A stretch of DNA of 64,000 bases from Trachythela sp. YZ-2020 (lineage: Eukaryota > Cnidaria > Anthozoa > Malacalcyonacea > Clavulariidae), in NCBI GenBank assembly GCA_016169945.1, contig JADLSH010000390.1, forward strand, positions 1,488,001 through 1,552,000, in the 5' to 3' direction. The notes beneath the pieces were generated by a model, which did not search any database, was not told the DNA's origin, and saw nothing but the letters and a program-made list of their open reading frames with translations. Below, in pieces: positions 1 through 8,976 of the stretch. Made by a program: the position numbers and the translations under genes. Numbering within the stretch: the first letter of the stretch is position 1; each line of letters opens with the position of its first letter.

Positions 1-294
1 TATATGCAATCCAAATTGTACGCTGCTTGGAATTATATAATTTTTTTATATTGACCATTCAGCTAACTTTCACATCCATGAGAATAACGGCAAACACTGA
101 TATATTACTAAACTACGCTAATTTTGATAAAAACATTCTAAGGATATCATTCAAGCAGAGCCGTTTTGCAATTGCACATCAGGAGTAATTTGGACCCTCC
201 CCCGGAAAGTTTACACTATGACTGTATGACTGACTGATGTGAATTTTCGCCACCCATCACAATACTGCAAAGTTTCTTTGAAACTTTGCACTAA
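1..294. other. No gene seen at the left edge
   Basis: I see no coding sequence here. The helicase reading frame that follows is closed by a stop codon at 292-294, so the sequence that should hold the helicase Walker A loop is either absent or has been replaced by this unrelated DNA. Confidence 0.5.
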
Positions 295-1593
295 AAACCA
301 AGTGTTCTAGTAATAGCTCCCACAGCGAATGCTGCTTTTCTCATTGGTGGCAAGACTATAGACTCAGCTTTAGCCATTCACATCGAAAAGACAAAGTTCA
401 ATGAACTTACAGCAGCAAAAGCTAGTCAAATGGCTTTTAACTATGAAGAAGTTTCCTTAATAATCTGTGATGAAATTTCAATGGTTGGGACAAACAAAAA
501 TTTTCAGATGAACCGAATATGGCAGAGACTAAAACACAAACCACGTGATTTCATGGGCAGTACAAGCTTGATATCAGTTGGGGATTTTCGCCAACTTCCT
601 CCAGTTAAAGACAAATACATATTCGAAACAGCAACATGTGACGGCAGGTCCGCTATTGCACCAAACCACTGGACTGAAAACATGCAAATATATTACTTAG
701 ACCAAAAAATGCGTTGCCCTGATGATATAGATTTTTCTCAACTTTGTGATCGTGTAGGAAAAGGAGATATAACTCCTCAAGATGAAGAATATCTAAAAAG
801 CAGAGTAAGACAACAAGTAATTTCTGAAGAACTTGACAATGAAAACTTTACGAAAGGCAAAATTGCTATCATTGTTACGACAAATGATAAGAAGGATGAG
901 ATCAATCTGAACAAACTTAGACATCTCCTTCCGCAAGAAGAAGAGTTTGAATGTCTTGCACGTGATAAAATAACTGAGAACAAAGGGTACCTCAATCCTC
1001 GCGACTGGCTAAAGGAAGTAAAATCTGGAGGAATGGTAAAGAATTTGGTGATCAGGAAAGGTGCTCCTGTAGTTATGACAGTCAATCATAGCAAAAAGGA
1101 ATACAAGGAAGATGGCTTGGTAAACGGAGCCAAAGGCTTCATCGACTATATAGAAACATCACAACATGATCCAAAAAAGGTAAAAATCATTTGGGTTGTG
1201 TTTCGAAATAAAAAAATTGGAAGCAGAGTGTACAAACGGCGCACATACCATTTAAGACCTGCACTTACTGAAAATGACAAACAGTCTAAAATACACCCAA
1301 GAGCACTACCCATATTACCCATGAGAAAAGAATGTGAGGTGTCAGATGGAAACACGCATTTTGTCAGGGCACAATGGGCGCTATCTTTAGCTTACGTCCT
1401 TACCAGTCACAAATGTCAAGGAGATACACTCGAAAAAGTTATAGTCGATTTTACCCCTAACTCAAAAAACAGAACAAACAATGATTATGGAATGTTCTAT
1501 GTAGCTATAACACGTGTGACAAACAAAGACAATTTATTCCTTAGAAGCTTCGACAGACGTCACAGCACAATCCAAGAGTTGAATATGAAATAG
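295..1593 (+). pseudogene. PIF1-like helicase, N-truncated (Helitron-type)
   Basis: This is the C-terminal two thirds of a PIF1/RecD-like superfamily 1 DNA helicase of the kind fused to Helitron Rep proteins, which unwinds DNA during rolling-circle transposition. Visible motifs in order: APTANAAF (motif Ia, near 316), CDEISMVG (Walker B, near 469), GDFRQLPPV (motif III, near 581), a VLTSHKCQGDTL stretch near 1396 and YVAITRVT near 1500 (motif VI). The Walker A loop and any Rep domain are missing upstream, so the copy is 5'-truncated. The frame closes at 1593, but the next frame already reads like the helicase tail from about 1563 and leads straight into the EEP domain, so one frameshift near 1560 probably splits a single polyprotein. 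Function is family knowledge; this copy is inactive. Confidence 0.85.
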
Positions 1594-2060
1594 AAACAAT
1601 GAGGACGACAAAGCAATTTAAGCTGAAAAAAATTTATTGTGATGAAGAAATCTTTACCAAAGAAGATATGAAAATTGGCTACCTTAATTTAAATGGTCTT
1701 CTAGCTGCTGGCCATGCAGAGTATATCAATGAAGATCCAAATTTGCTCTGCCTTGATCTGCTAGCAATTGGAGAAACTCATTTAAGCCCAATTATATCAA
1801 ACGCTATTCTCCAAAGAAAGCTGATGAATTGGAAAGCATTTGCTCATCTCAGACAAGATTCCAATACTGGAAACAAACATATGGGTATATTGGTATTGGG
1901 TTCTAGGAAATCCAAGCTGCTTCAGAACTACAACTTAGAAAATGATGAAGCTCTGGAACAATATATACCAAGCCTTGGGGCGTTCAATATTTCAGGTGTC
2001 CAAGGCTTAAAATGCCGATTAGGGGAACACACATTTGCTTTTATTTACAGCATACGTGCA
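1563..2060 (+). pseudogene. EEP (AP-endonuclease-like) domain of the same polyprotein
   Basis: The segment contains motifs of the endonuclease/exonuclease/phosphatase fold: IGYLNLNGL near 1674 (metal-site Asn), LLAIGETHLSP near 1762 (catalytic Glu) and GILVLGSRK near 1884. It lies directly after the helicase and before a cysteine protease. Helentron-type Helitrons are known to carry an EEP endonuclease C-terminal to the helicase, which fits. The domain is short: the frame stays open to 2135 but drifts out of homology near 2055, where the Ulp1 segment takes over in another frame, so a second frameshift lies there. The conserved C-terminal SDH motif of EEP nucleases is not visible, so this domain is probably truncated. 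An alternative is a LINE endonuclease, but no reverse transcriptase follows. Confidence 0.6.
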
Positions 2061-2927
2061 CTAAACAGACAAAAGCCCAAGAACTCTCAAACGAAACTGT
2101 TAACATGGATGAGGATGAAGATGAGATTGTTGTGACAAAGGTTATTCGAAATACTGTAGAAGTGAAACAACAACAAGAAACAATGTTCCAAACAGGATAT
2201 CTTGAACCTATACTGATTAGACCAGACAGCGTCTCTACAAAACTTGTTACCATTAATGTTCAATTTAAGCCAATAACAGCTTTCATGGAAGTTGTGATTA
2301 ATGAAATACTTTACGATCATCACAGAACACTGCCAATGGTGGAACAATTTAACATCCCTATAACCAGAAATGATATAAAAACATTGGAAGGTACTAATTG
2401 GCTTAATGACGAAATTATCAACTTCTATATGAACATGATTGTTATGAGATCAAGACAAGAAGATTTTCCAGATATATGGGCCTTTTCGACCTTTTTTTAC
2501 CCCAAGCTACTTAAGCAAGGCCATAAAGGAGTTAAAAGATGGACTAAAAATATTGACTTATTTGCTCAGGCTCTACTCTTAATACCAATTCACTCTGGGT
2601 CACACTGGACTTTAGCTGTCACAAACATTGACAACCATGAAATTAAATACTATGATAGCATGGGAGGCTACAACGAAGTGTCTGAATGCGCTGGAATGCT
2701 ACTTATCCGAAGAGCATAGACTAAAGAAAGGAAGACCTATAAGCTGGAAAAAAATCATTGTCAGAGGGATACCACAGCAATTGAATGCAAGTGACTGTGG
2801 TATGTTTCTTTGCAAGTATGCAGAGTATCTGACCAGAAGAGCCCAGTTTACTTTCACTCAAGAAAACATGCCATTTTTTAGAAGGATGATCTTTGAGATC
2901 GTCAAGATAATGTTACTGTTCCCGTAA
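2060..2927 (+). pseudogene. Ulp1/SENP-like cysteine protease domain, frameshifted
   Basis: The segment reads as a C48 (Ulp1/SENP) cysteine protease. NWLNDEIINFYMNMI near 2398 is the typical N-terminal helix; the triad is His in SGSHWTL near 2600, Asp in YYDSMGG near 2650 and Cys in [16 protein letters not shown] near 2790, with the oxyanion Gln in PQQ just before. The first part (to about 2680) and the second part (to 2927) are in different frames, so one more frameshift is present. An acidic linker (DEDEDE near 2110) precedes it. Proteases of this family occur in several eukaryotic DNA transposons, where they may process polyproteins or remove SUMO. The gene stops 10 bases before the Harbinger-like element at 2937. 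Confidence 0.8.
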
Positions 2928-3156
2928 GAGATTTTAGGGCCTCCACAGACTAGCGAAATAATTGTCGGCAATTTTGTTATTGTCGACGACAAAATGTTGT
3001 CCACGACTAAGAATCGGGTTGTGACAAAAGTTGATAAAATAACAAAGTAGTTTCTGTTTTTCGAAGAGAAACGTGACTTTTTAGTCGACAAATCGATATT
3101 GTAGACGAAGGCGTTTTTCCAGTCTGTCGTGAGTAGCTATCACACAAAATTAATAG

Positions 3157-3206
3157 TGTCGGAGACTTCATTTTATATTTATATAGTGGACTATATTAAC
3201 CGAAAG
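3157..3206 (+). repeat. 5' LTR of BEL element, left part
   Basis: The first 50 bp of the 194-bp LTR, starting TGTCGGAGAC. It is cut by insertion of the CACAG element at 3207; the LTR resumes at 6327. The duplicated target CCGAAAG is 3200-3206 and 6320-6326. Confidence 0.95.
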
Positions 3207-3399
3207 CACAGAATAGACATGAGCAGAAGCTCCACTCCGGGGTAAAAAGTGTGCCAGAATTTCAGCCGACTTCCGGTGTGGCCGCCATGTTGAAAGCAAC
3301 CAAACCAGAGGAAATTTTATAGGAGTTAGTATGGCGGAATACGAAATAGAGCCACTAAAAGTGCTCTAGCTTTTTATGTATCCAAGCGAAACTCAGGAA

Positions 3400-5239
3400 A
3401 CTTTGAAATATTATAAAGAAAAGGCTGTTCTTTGGTTTAATTGTCACTATGAGGATGAGAAACGAATTTAATCGTGGAATTTGGCCATTGTCATACATTG
3501 TCATACAAGTTATATAGCTTCTGTGAGCTTAGTCATCGCCGTACGATATGTTTTGAGTGATAAGTTGATGATATTTCACGGTGTATAAAAGGATTAAGGA
3601 CGTACACGCCATGGGCAATGAAGGAAATAAACTAGTTCATAGAACTTTCTGTGAATCTGTGATCAAGCTTTGAGGAATTGACGGTACTCAGTACTCACCA
3701 AGAGCAATGAAATATTAACTTGGCATATTGGCCTGCAATGGTTTAATATAAAAGAATACTGAGATATGAAAGAAATTGGTCTTCAAAAATAAATTTTGGG
3801 GATAATATCTTGACTTGAACCTATTAAAATCCTTTGGCTGTGGCTTTACGAATTTGGTATCACAAGGCCTCCTATGACCTTAATATGACTGTTCATTGAT
3901 ATTGGAAAAATAGTTTTAAAGATCAATGCTTGGGACCTAATTTACAAAACAGACAATGAAAGACCTGATTTATTTTGATGACAGTTTTAATTATAAATCT
4001 GTGAGAAGATTCTAATATTCACTCTAGTTTTTAAGATTGTGTTAACAGTTTTAACTCTACATTCTACAATGAAGGGGAAAATAATCTGAAGATGAGAATT
4101 TTTTCAGTTATTCAAGTTTATGTTACATTTAGCACCAAGTATATTATTGTTGCTATCACCTTAGTTATTAAGACTTGTTGGCAGAGTAATATATCAGGCA
4201 ATAAAACTGGTTTCAACTTGCAACAAAATCTGAATTTGGTGCATGCAAGTTGAAGTGTTTTTTTACAAAGGAAACCAAGTAAATGAAACTTTGACATCTA
4301 GTTTTTTTTACTGTGTACAAGTTGTACAAGTCCAAAAATGTAAAAAAAAACTTTAATTTAATTTTAGTTTGGTATGGTTCAAACTGGAATGCAAGATCTC
4401 AATCTTGTTTCAGACTCTTATGTGAATTATATGTTTGAAAGTTATTCTATATTCAAGTTCATTTATATTTGTGCAACATACATATATTGTTTGCCTTAAA
4501 ATATGGCAGTTGATTTTTTAACTCTTTCAAAATGCTACATTGACTTGTCGACTATTTTTCCATAAAATCAAAATCAATTAGAAACTTCCAAACCTCTATT
4601 GAGTACTGGGCCTACGTTATCAATCCGTAATGACTACAACCAATGTCATACTCAACGGGAAACTAGGCGTAATGACATAAATCTAACGAATGATTTAATC
4701 GTTCAATTATTGGAGAATCAATATCAATGTATTTATAAATATTTTACTCTTTTCATACCTATACTTTTTACTAGCTGATATCTACGCTGATTTTCCATTA
4801 GCAATTTTTTTGCGCAAAACGACTTTTTTATTTCTTCGTCCAACTAGTTCCAGAATACCGAGTTGAAAACTCACAAAATGTGAGCAAAGTCCTTGCGCGA
4901 AACTATTGCTTTTGGCATCCACAAAAATTCAGTACAACAATACAAAAAGCCCAACAATCTCAACACTGATGCTATAGCCATTTAAATGCTGTGATGAATT
5001 TCCATTGGAATTAGTACAAAAATTGTTTTTGAGGTTGTGCATTTACTACAACTTGAAATTTGCCAATCGTGAGCTTTCCATCACTAAAAAGGACAGAAAA
5101 TATTTGAAGGTAGCACATCTTTAACCATGCACACTGGACAATATGCTGTGTTGCCAAAACAGTTTACTTAACAGTAACTTCTATAAGCTATATTGCTTAA
5201 TATATTTTACACCAGAGTACAGAAGAACTGAACTGTAAG
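3400..5239. other. Interior of element #1, no gene seen
   Basis: AT-rich sequence with many stops in all frames. No motif recognised. Confidence 0.5.
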
Positions 5240-5650
5240 ATACAAGACTCGTGTTAAATCTAATGTTGATGGTAATCATACACAGGTGAAATTACTAACT
5301 AAGATGTTGCTACACTGAGTAAATCTACACCGGGCAAGCTGAAAAATCAACTTGACCACAGTGAGAATGCAACCCACAACCTCTGGTTTACAAGACCAAT
5401 GCATTCCAGACTGAGCTATGCAGCCAACACAGTTTGAATGTGTAATATTTTGGAGCTTAGTCTAGCTCCTTCAATATTCTTATCTCTAAGATGGTAAACC
5501 TAATGATGCCGATGGTAAATGAAAACAGGTGAAGTCATTAAGATGGTGCTACACTGTGTAAATGTACATGAGATTAGTGTGTTGCAATTTTGGGTCATGA
5601 ACTGTAACTTCTAGCAAGTTAGTCTGCTCCATCAATTGCTTGATAGATGT
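5240..5650 (-). repeat. tRNA-Thr-derived SINE-like remnant
   Basis: On the minus strand 5425-5354 folds like a tRNA: A box TAGCTCAGTCTGG, an anticodon stem-loop CTTGTAA (anticodon TGT, Thr) and a B-box-like GGTTGCATTCTC, with an acceptor stem paired mainly by G:U. No intact tRNA consensus remains. Next to it a segment beginning near 5262 (TGATGGTAATCATACACAGG) recurs in diverged form near 5508, as expected of a repeated SINE body. A plain tRNA pseudogene is the alternative. Confidence 0.5.
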
Positions 5651-6326
5651 GAACAAATATCTTTATACTGTTATCCAGCAATCAAAGTTAAAAATTATAT
5701 GCCAGTTCTGGTGAAAATGGATTCAAATCGCGCAGTTAACTGAGTTTAGTCCAAAAACTTTTTTGTTAAGTAAGAAAAGAAGCCCCTTTCACTGATCAGG
5801 TATATGATTATTGTGTTTAATGGTAGTACGACTGGTATAACGCTACGATACAGTATAAATATGCGCCTGAAATTTAAAAAGTTCAACCTACTGCTATCTA
5901 AAAAAAAGACATGACGTATTTTTGTTCAAGCTAAGTCGAATAATAGTTGCAATTCAAGCAACACTCAGAAAAATAACATGTATATCCCATCGGATGACTT
6001 TCGGGTCCCAAAACAGCACATAGCAATGCGTTTAAAATGACAATTTTAGCATCATTAAATACGCTTTTATTAAAATAAAATGAATAATCTACCTTTCTTT
6101 AGTACGTCCTGAAAATTTCACTGACATCCACCATAAAATAACGACGATATACTCATTTAAATTTATGAAATACAAGTTTCGCCATATTAGTTTATAATGT
6201 TTTGGACCAGAGTTGGTTGCTTTCAACATGGCGGCCAAGACGCCGGAAGTAACATGTGCTGGCACAAAAACTTCAAAGGTCGGAACGAGAGTGGACTTTC
6301 TGCTCATGTCTATTCTGTGCCGAAAG

Positions 6327-6470
6327 TCACGCGAGATAGCGTGCACGTTGAATCGGGTGTTAAAAGCGAAAGAGAAAAACAACTGTGATTCTGTGATTTG
6401 TATCTGTGATTTGTGATTAAATATATTTTAAATAAGGCACTCAAAACAGCGATTTCGATCGTTTCCAACA
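6327..6470 (+). repeat. 5' LTR of BEL element, right part
   Basis: The last 144 bp of the LTR, ending GTTTCCAACA. With 3157-3206 it rebuilds the 194 bp seen intact at 11184-11377. It contains the short repeat GTGATTCTGTGATTTGTATCTGTGATTTGTG.. pattern in both LTRs. Confidence 0.95.
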
Positions 6471-6471
6471 C

Positions 6472-6488
6472 TTGGCGACCCCGGCAGG
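6472..6488 (+). promoter_or_regulatory. Primer-binding site of BEL element
   Basis: TTGGCGACCCCGGCAGG begins one base after the 5' LTR; TGG matches the complement of a tRNA CCA end. The exact tRNA cannot be named from sequence alone. Confidence 0.7.
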
Positions 6489-6597
6489 ATAATTGGTGAC
6501 TTTTTAGCTCGAACAAGAGCAAGAACCATTCAGGAAATCGGCTGTTTTGAGGTATCGTGTTTACAAGTTTATTGTGCGAATATTATACGGTAATATT

Positions 6598-8976
6598 ATG
6601 GAGGATGCGACGCGAAATCTTTCGACCAAATTAACTCAATTAAAAATAACGAGGGACAAAACAAAAGACGTGGGATCAAGCGGAATTAAAAGTCGTATCG
6701 AGAGACAAAAGGATACATTACAAGCGTTGGGAATTGCGGCGGAAAAGGCGAGAACAACACTCGAAGAAATTAAGATCGCCGGGGGGGAGAAAGTCGAAGA
6801 AATTACGGCGTGGAGCGGTGATGTGGGAAGTCAGATTGCAGCTGTCGATGAGGATATTGCTTATTTGTCTAAATGTTTGTCTGATGTTGAGCAAGCGGAA
6901 ATCGATAAAGGTCGAAAACAACAAATCGAGTTTGAGCGAGAACTTTTCGAACAGAAACTTCATTTCAAAGAGATGGAAGCGAAGCAGACAACCCCCCTGG
7001 AGGGCCAACATACTGAGAAAGTCCTTACGGCGAAGCTTCCGAAGCTTAGTATCACTAAATTTAATGGAGAATATGTTGACTGGAGAAGATTTTGGAGCCA
7101 ATTCGGTGTAGAGGTTGACAAATCAGGTATGGCACCCATTACTAAATTCTCTTATTTAAAGGAATTTGTTGATCCTAAAGTGCGAAAGAGTATTGACGGG
7201 TTACCATTTACGGCGGAGGGTTATAATAGGGCCAAGAGTATTCTCGAAGATCGATATGGCAAAGAAAGTGAAATCATAAAAGCTTATGTGAAAGATATTA
7301 TCGAACTACCGACTGTGAGTGGGACTGACCCAGTACAAGTACACCAGTTTTACGAACGGTTGGTGTATAATGTCCAATCCCTTGAGACCATGGGTAAACT
7401 GGGACAGGTGAATGGAAACGTACCACTTATTCTGGACAAACTGTCAGGCATTCGGTGTGATCTTGTTAGCCATGACGACAATTGGCAAGATTGGGATTTC
7501 GTGAAGCTCTGTGAGGCACTACGTTCCTGGACCCGGAGAAATCCCGTAGAGAAAGAAGACAAGAATCGAAAGCGTAACACCAAAGTCTACAATACACAGC
7601 ACCGTGACGCGAGAGGGTGTGTCTACTGTGGTGAGCCTTCACACAAGGGGATTCGGTGTCAGCGGTTCTCATCACCAAGTGAAAGGAAGATAATTTTAGC
7701 GGAGAAGAAACTCTGTTTTAACTGTACAGGCCCGAGACATAGGGCATCTGACTGTAAGAGTACTACCGGTTGCCAGTTGTGTTCCAAGCGCCATCATACT
7801 TCTATTTGCGAAGCAAAGAAACCGGATGGAGAGAATATGATGTCTACCTGTGATGGCGACAAGGTAATTCACCCTATTGTTGTGGTAAAGGTGGACGGTG
7901 TTGAGTGTCGTGCCTTGGTTGACTCCGGGGCTGCAAGCTCTTATGCCCCTGCAAAGCTGCTAGATTCATTGGGGAAGAAACCAACGGAAGTTAAATACAA
8001 AAGAGTGGAAATGCTCATGGCTTCGACTACAACGAGAATGGAGATATACAATTCAACCATCTCATCCAAATCAGGTGATTACGAGTTAGAAGTTGATCTA
8101 ATCAAAGTGAATAAGGAAAAATTACTCGAAGTGGAAAACCCGCAGTACAAGAAACTCATTGAATCCTACTCCCATTTGAGAGGTGTGAAAATGGACGACT
8201 ATGACACTAAGCCCAATCTCCCAGTTCACGTGATATTAGGAGCAGGAGTTTTCGTAAAGGTCAAAACCGATTCCAGACCTCGTATCGGGAAGCAAGGAGA
8301 CCCAGTGGCAGAGCATACAAAACTTGGATGGTTTATTCTATCACCCGGCGAAGAATCGGTAACTTCTCGAGTACTTCTAACCCAAACTAGCTATGTGGAA
8401 TATGATGAGTTATGCCGACTTGATGTTTTGGGACTAGCTGATTCACCACAACAAGATCAAAAGGAAGTGTATGCTGAGTTCCGAGAGCAACTGATCCGTA
8501 ATGAGGCGGGTTGGTATGAAACTGGACTGCCCTGGAAGGGTAACCAACAGGGTAGTTTGTGTCGACTGCGAAACCTGAAGCGCAAGTTAGCGAGATCAGG
8601 ACTGGACGAAGCATATGGTGCAAAGATCGAAGAGCAAAAATCGGAGGGAGTGGTGGAATCAGCAAATGAAGAAGTGAAGGGAGTGGAATTCTATATACCG
8701 CATAAGCCGGTGGTAAAGGAGAATGCGGAGACAACCAAACTCCGCATAGTGTATGATGCCAGTGCCAAAGCCCATGCAGATGCTGTCTCCCTCAACGACT
8801 GTCTAAATCCTGGTCCAGCACTACAAAACAACATGTGGAACGTTCTGGTCAGATCGAAAGTTCATCCTGTAGCAGTCAATGGAGACCTAAAGAAAGCATT
8901 TTTGCAAGTGCGAGTAAAGGAGGAAGACCGTGATGCTTTGAGGTTCCACTGGCAACCTGGAGATCACTCACCTTAG
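6598..8976 (+). CDS. BEL/Pao Gag-protease-partial RT polyprotein
   Basis: ATG at 6598 (MEDATRNLSTKL) is preferred because the upstream in-frame stretch has no ATG. Order: a coiled-coil-rich N-terminal Gag, a DUF1759-like Gag core (KLSITKFNGEYVDWRRFW near 7042), zinc knuckles (CVYCGEPSHKGIRC near 7618; CFNCTGPRHRASDC near 7711; CQLCSKRHHTSIC near 7771), an aspartic protease with VDSGAASSY near 7918, then the start of RT (RIVYDASAK near 8743; GDLKKAFLQV near 8884). The RT ends right after ALRFHW near 8950; palm with the catalytic YxDD-type motif, thumb and connection are gone, and the frame reaches a stop at 8974-8976. The junction to RNase H coding sequence lies near 8952-8958, so the loss looks like one internal deletion. 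Confidence 0.92.
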   Translation: MEDATRNLSTKLTQLKITRDKTKDVGSSGIKSRIERQKDTLQALGIAAEKARTTLEEIKIAGGEKVEEITAWSGDVGSQIAAVDEDIAYLSKCLSDVEQAEIDKGRKQQIEFERELFEQKLHFKEMEAKQTTPLEGQHTEKVLTAKLPKLSITKFNGEYVDWRRFWSQFGVEVDKSGMAPITKFSYLKEFVDPKVRKSIDGLPFTAEGYNRAKSILEDRYGKESEIIKAYVKDIIELPTVSGTDPVQVHQFYERLVYNVQSLETMGKLGQVNGNVPLILDKLSGIRCDLVSHDDNWQDWDFVKLCEALRSWTRRNPVEKEDKNRKRNTKVYNTQHRDARGCVYCGEPSHKGIRCQRFSSPSERKIILAEKKLCFNCTGPRHRASDCKSTTGCQLCSKRHHTSICEAKKPDGENMMSTCDGDKVIHPIVVVKVDGVECRALVDSGAASSYAPAKLLDSLGKKPTEVKYKRVEMLMASTTTRMEIYNSTISSKSGDYELEVDLIKVNKEKLLEVENPQYKKLIESYSHLRGVKMDDYDTKPNLPVHVILGAGVFVKVKTDSRPRIGKQGDPVAEHTKLGWFILSPGEESVTSRVLLTQTSYVEYDELCRLDVLGLADSPQQDQKEVYAEFREQLIRNEAGWYETGLPWKGNQQGSLCRLRNLKRKLARSGLDEAYGAKIEEQKSEGVVESANEEVKGVEFYIPHKPVVKENAETTKLRIVYDASAKAHADAVSLNDCLNPGPALQNNMWNVLVRSKVHPVAVNGDLKKAFLQVRVKEEDRDALRFHWQPGDHSP

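Larger units (their letters stand above)
3207..6319. mobile_element. P-superfamily-like element #1 (CACAG ends, 7-bp TSD)
   Basis: A 3,113-bp insertion in the BEL 5' LTR. Its ends are long imperfect inverted repeats of about 110 bp; the left begins CACAGAATAGACATGAGCAG and the right ends with its complement. The 7-bp TSD CCGAAAG is present on both sides, and the intact 3' LTR at 11184 supplies the empty site (CCGGAAG). I see no transposase gene inside, so it is a large non-autonomous copy. CACAG fits the CANRG terminus reported for P elements, and 7-bp TSDs are known for the Drosophila ProtoP/Hoppel lineage. Assignment rests on that and on the THAP exon in the related element at 13530. Confidence 0.85.

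Noticed and set aside
5354..5425. Functional tRNA-Thr gene
   Set aside because: Acceptor stem relies on G:U pairs, T-arm departs from GTTCGA, and it is embedded in repeat DNA.
3207..6319. Transib or RAG-like origin from the CACAG tips
   Set aside because: Transib makes 5-bp TSDs and has a CACWATG tip; all four elements here give 7 bp.
8387..8734. Minus-strand 115-codon frame
   Set aside because: Shadow of the BEL pol frame on the other strand.
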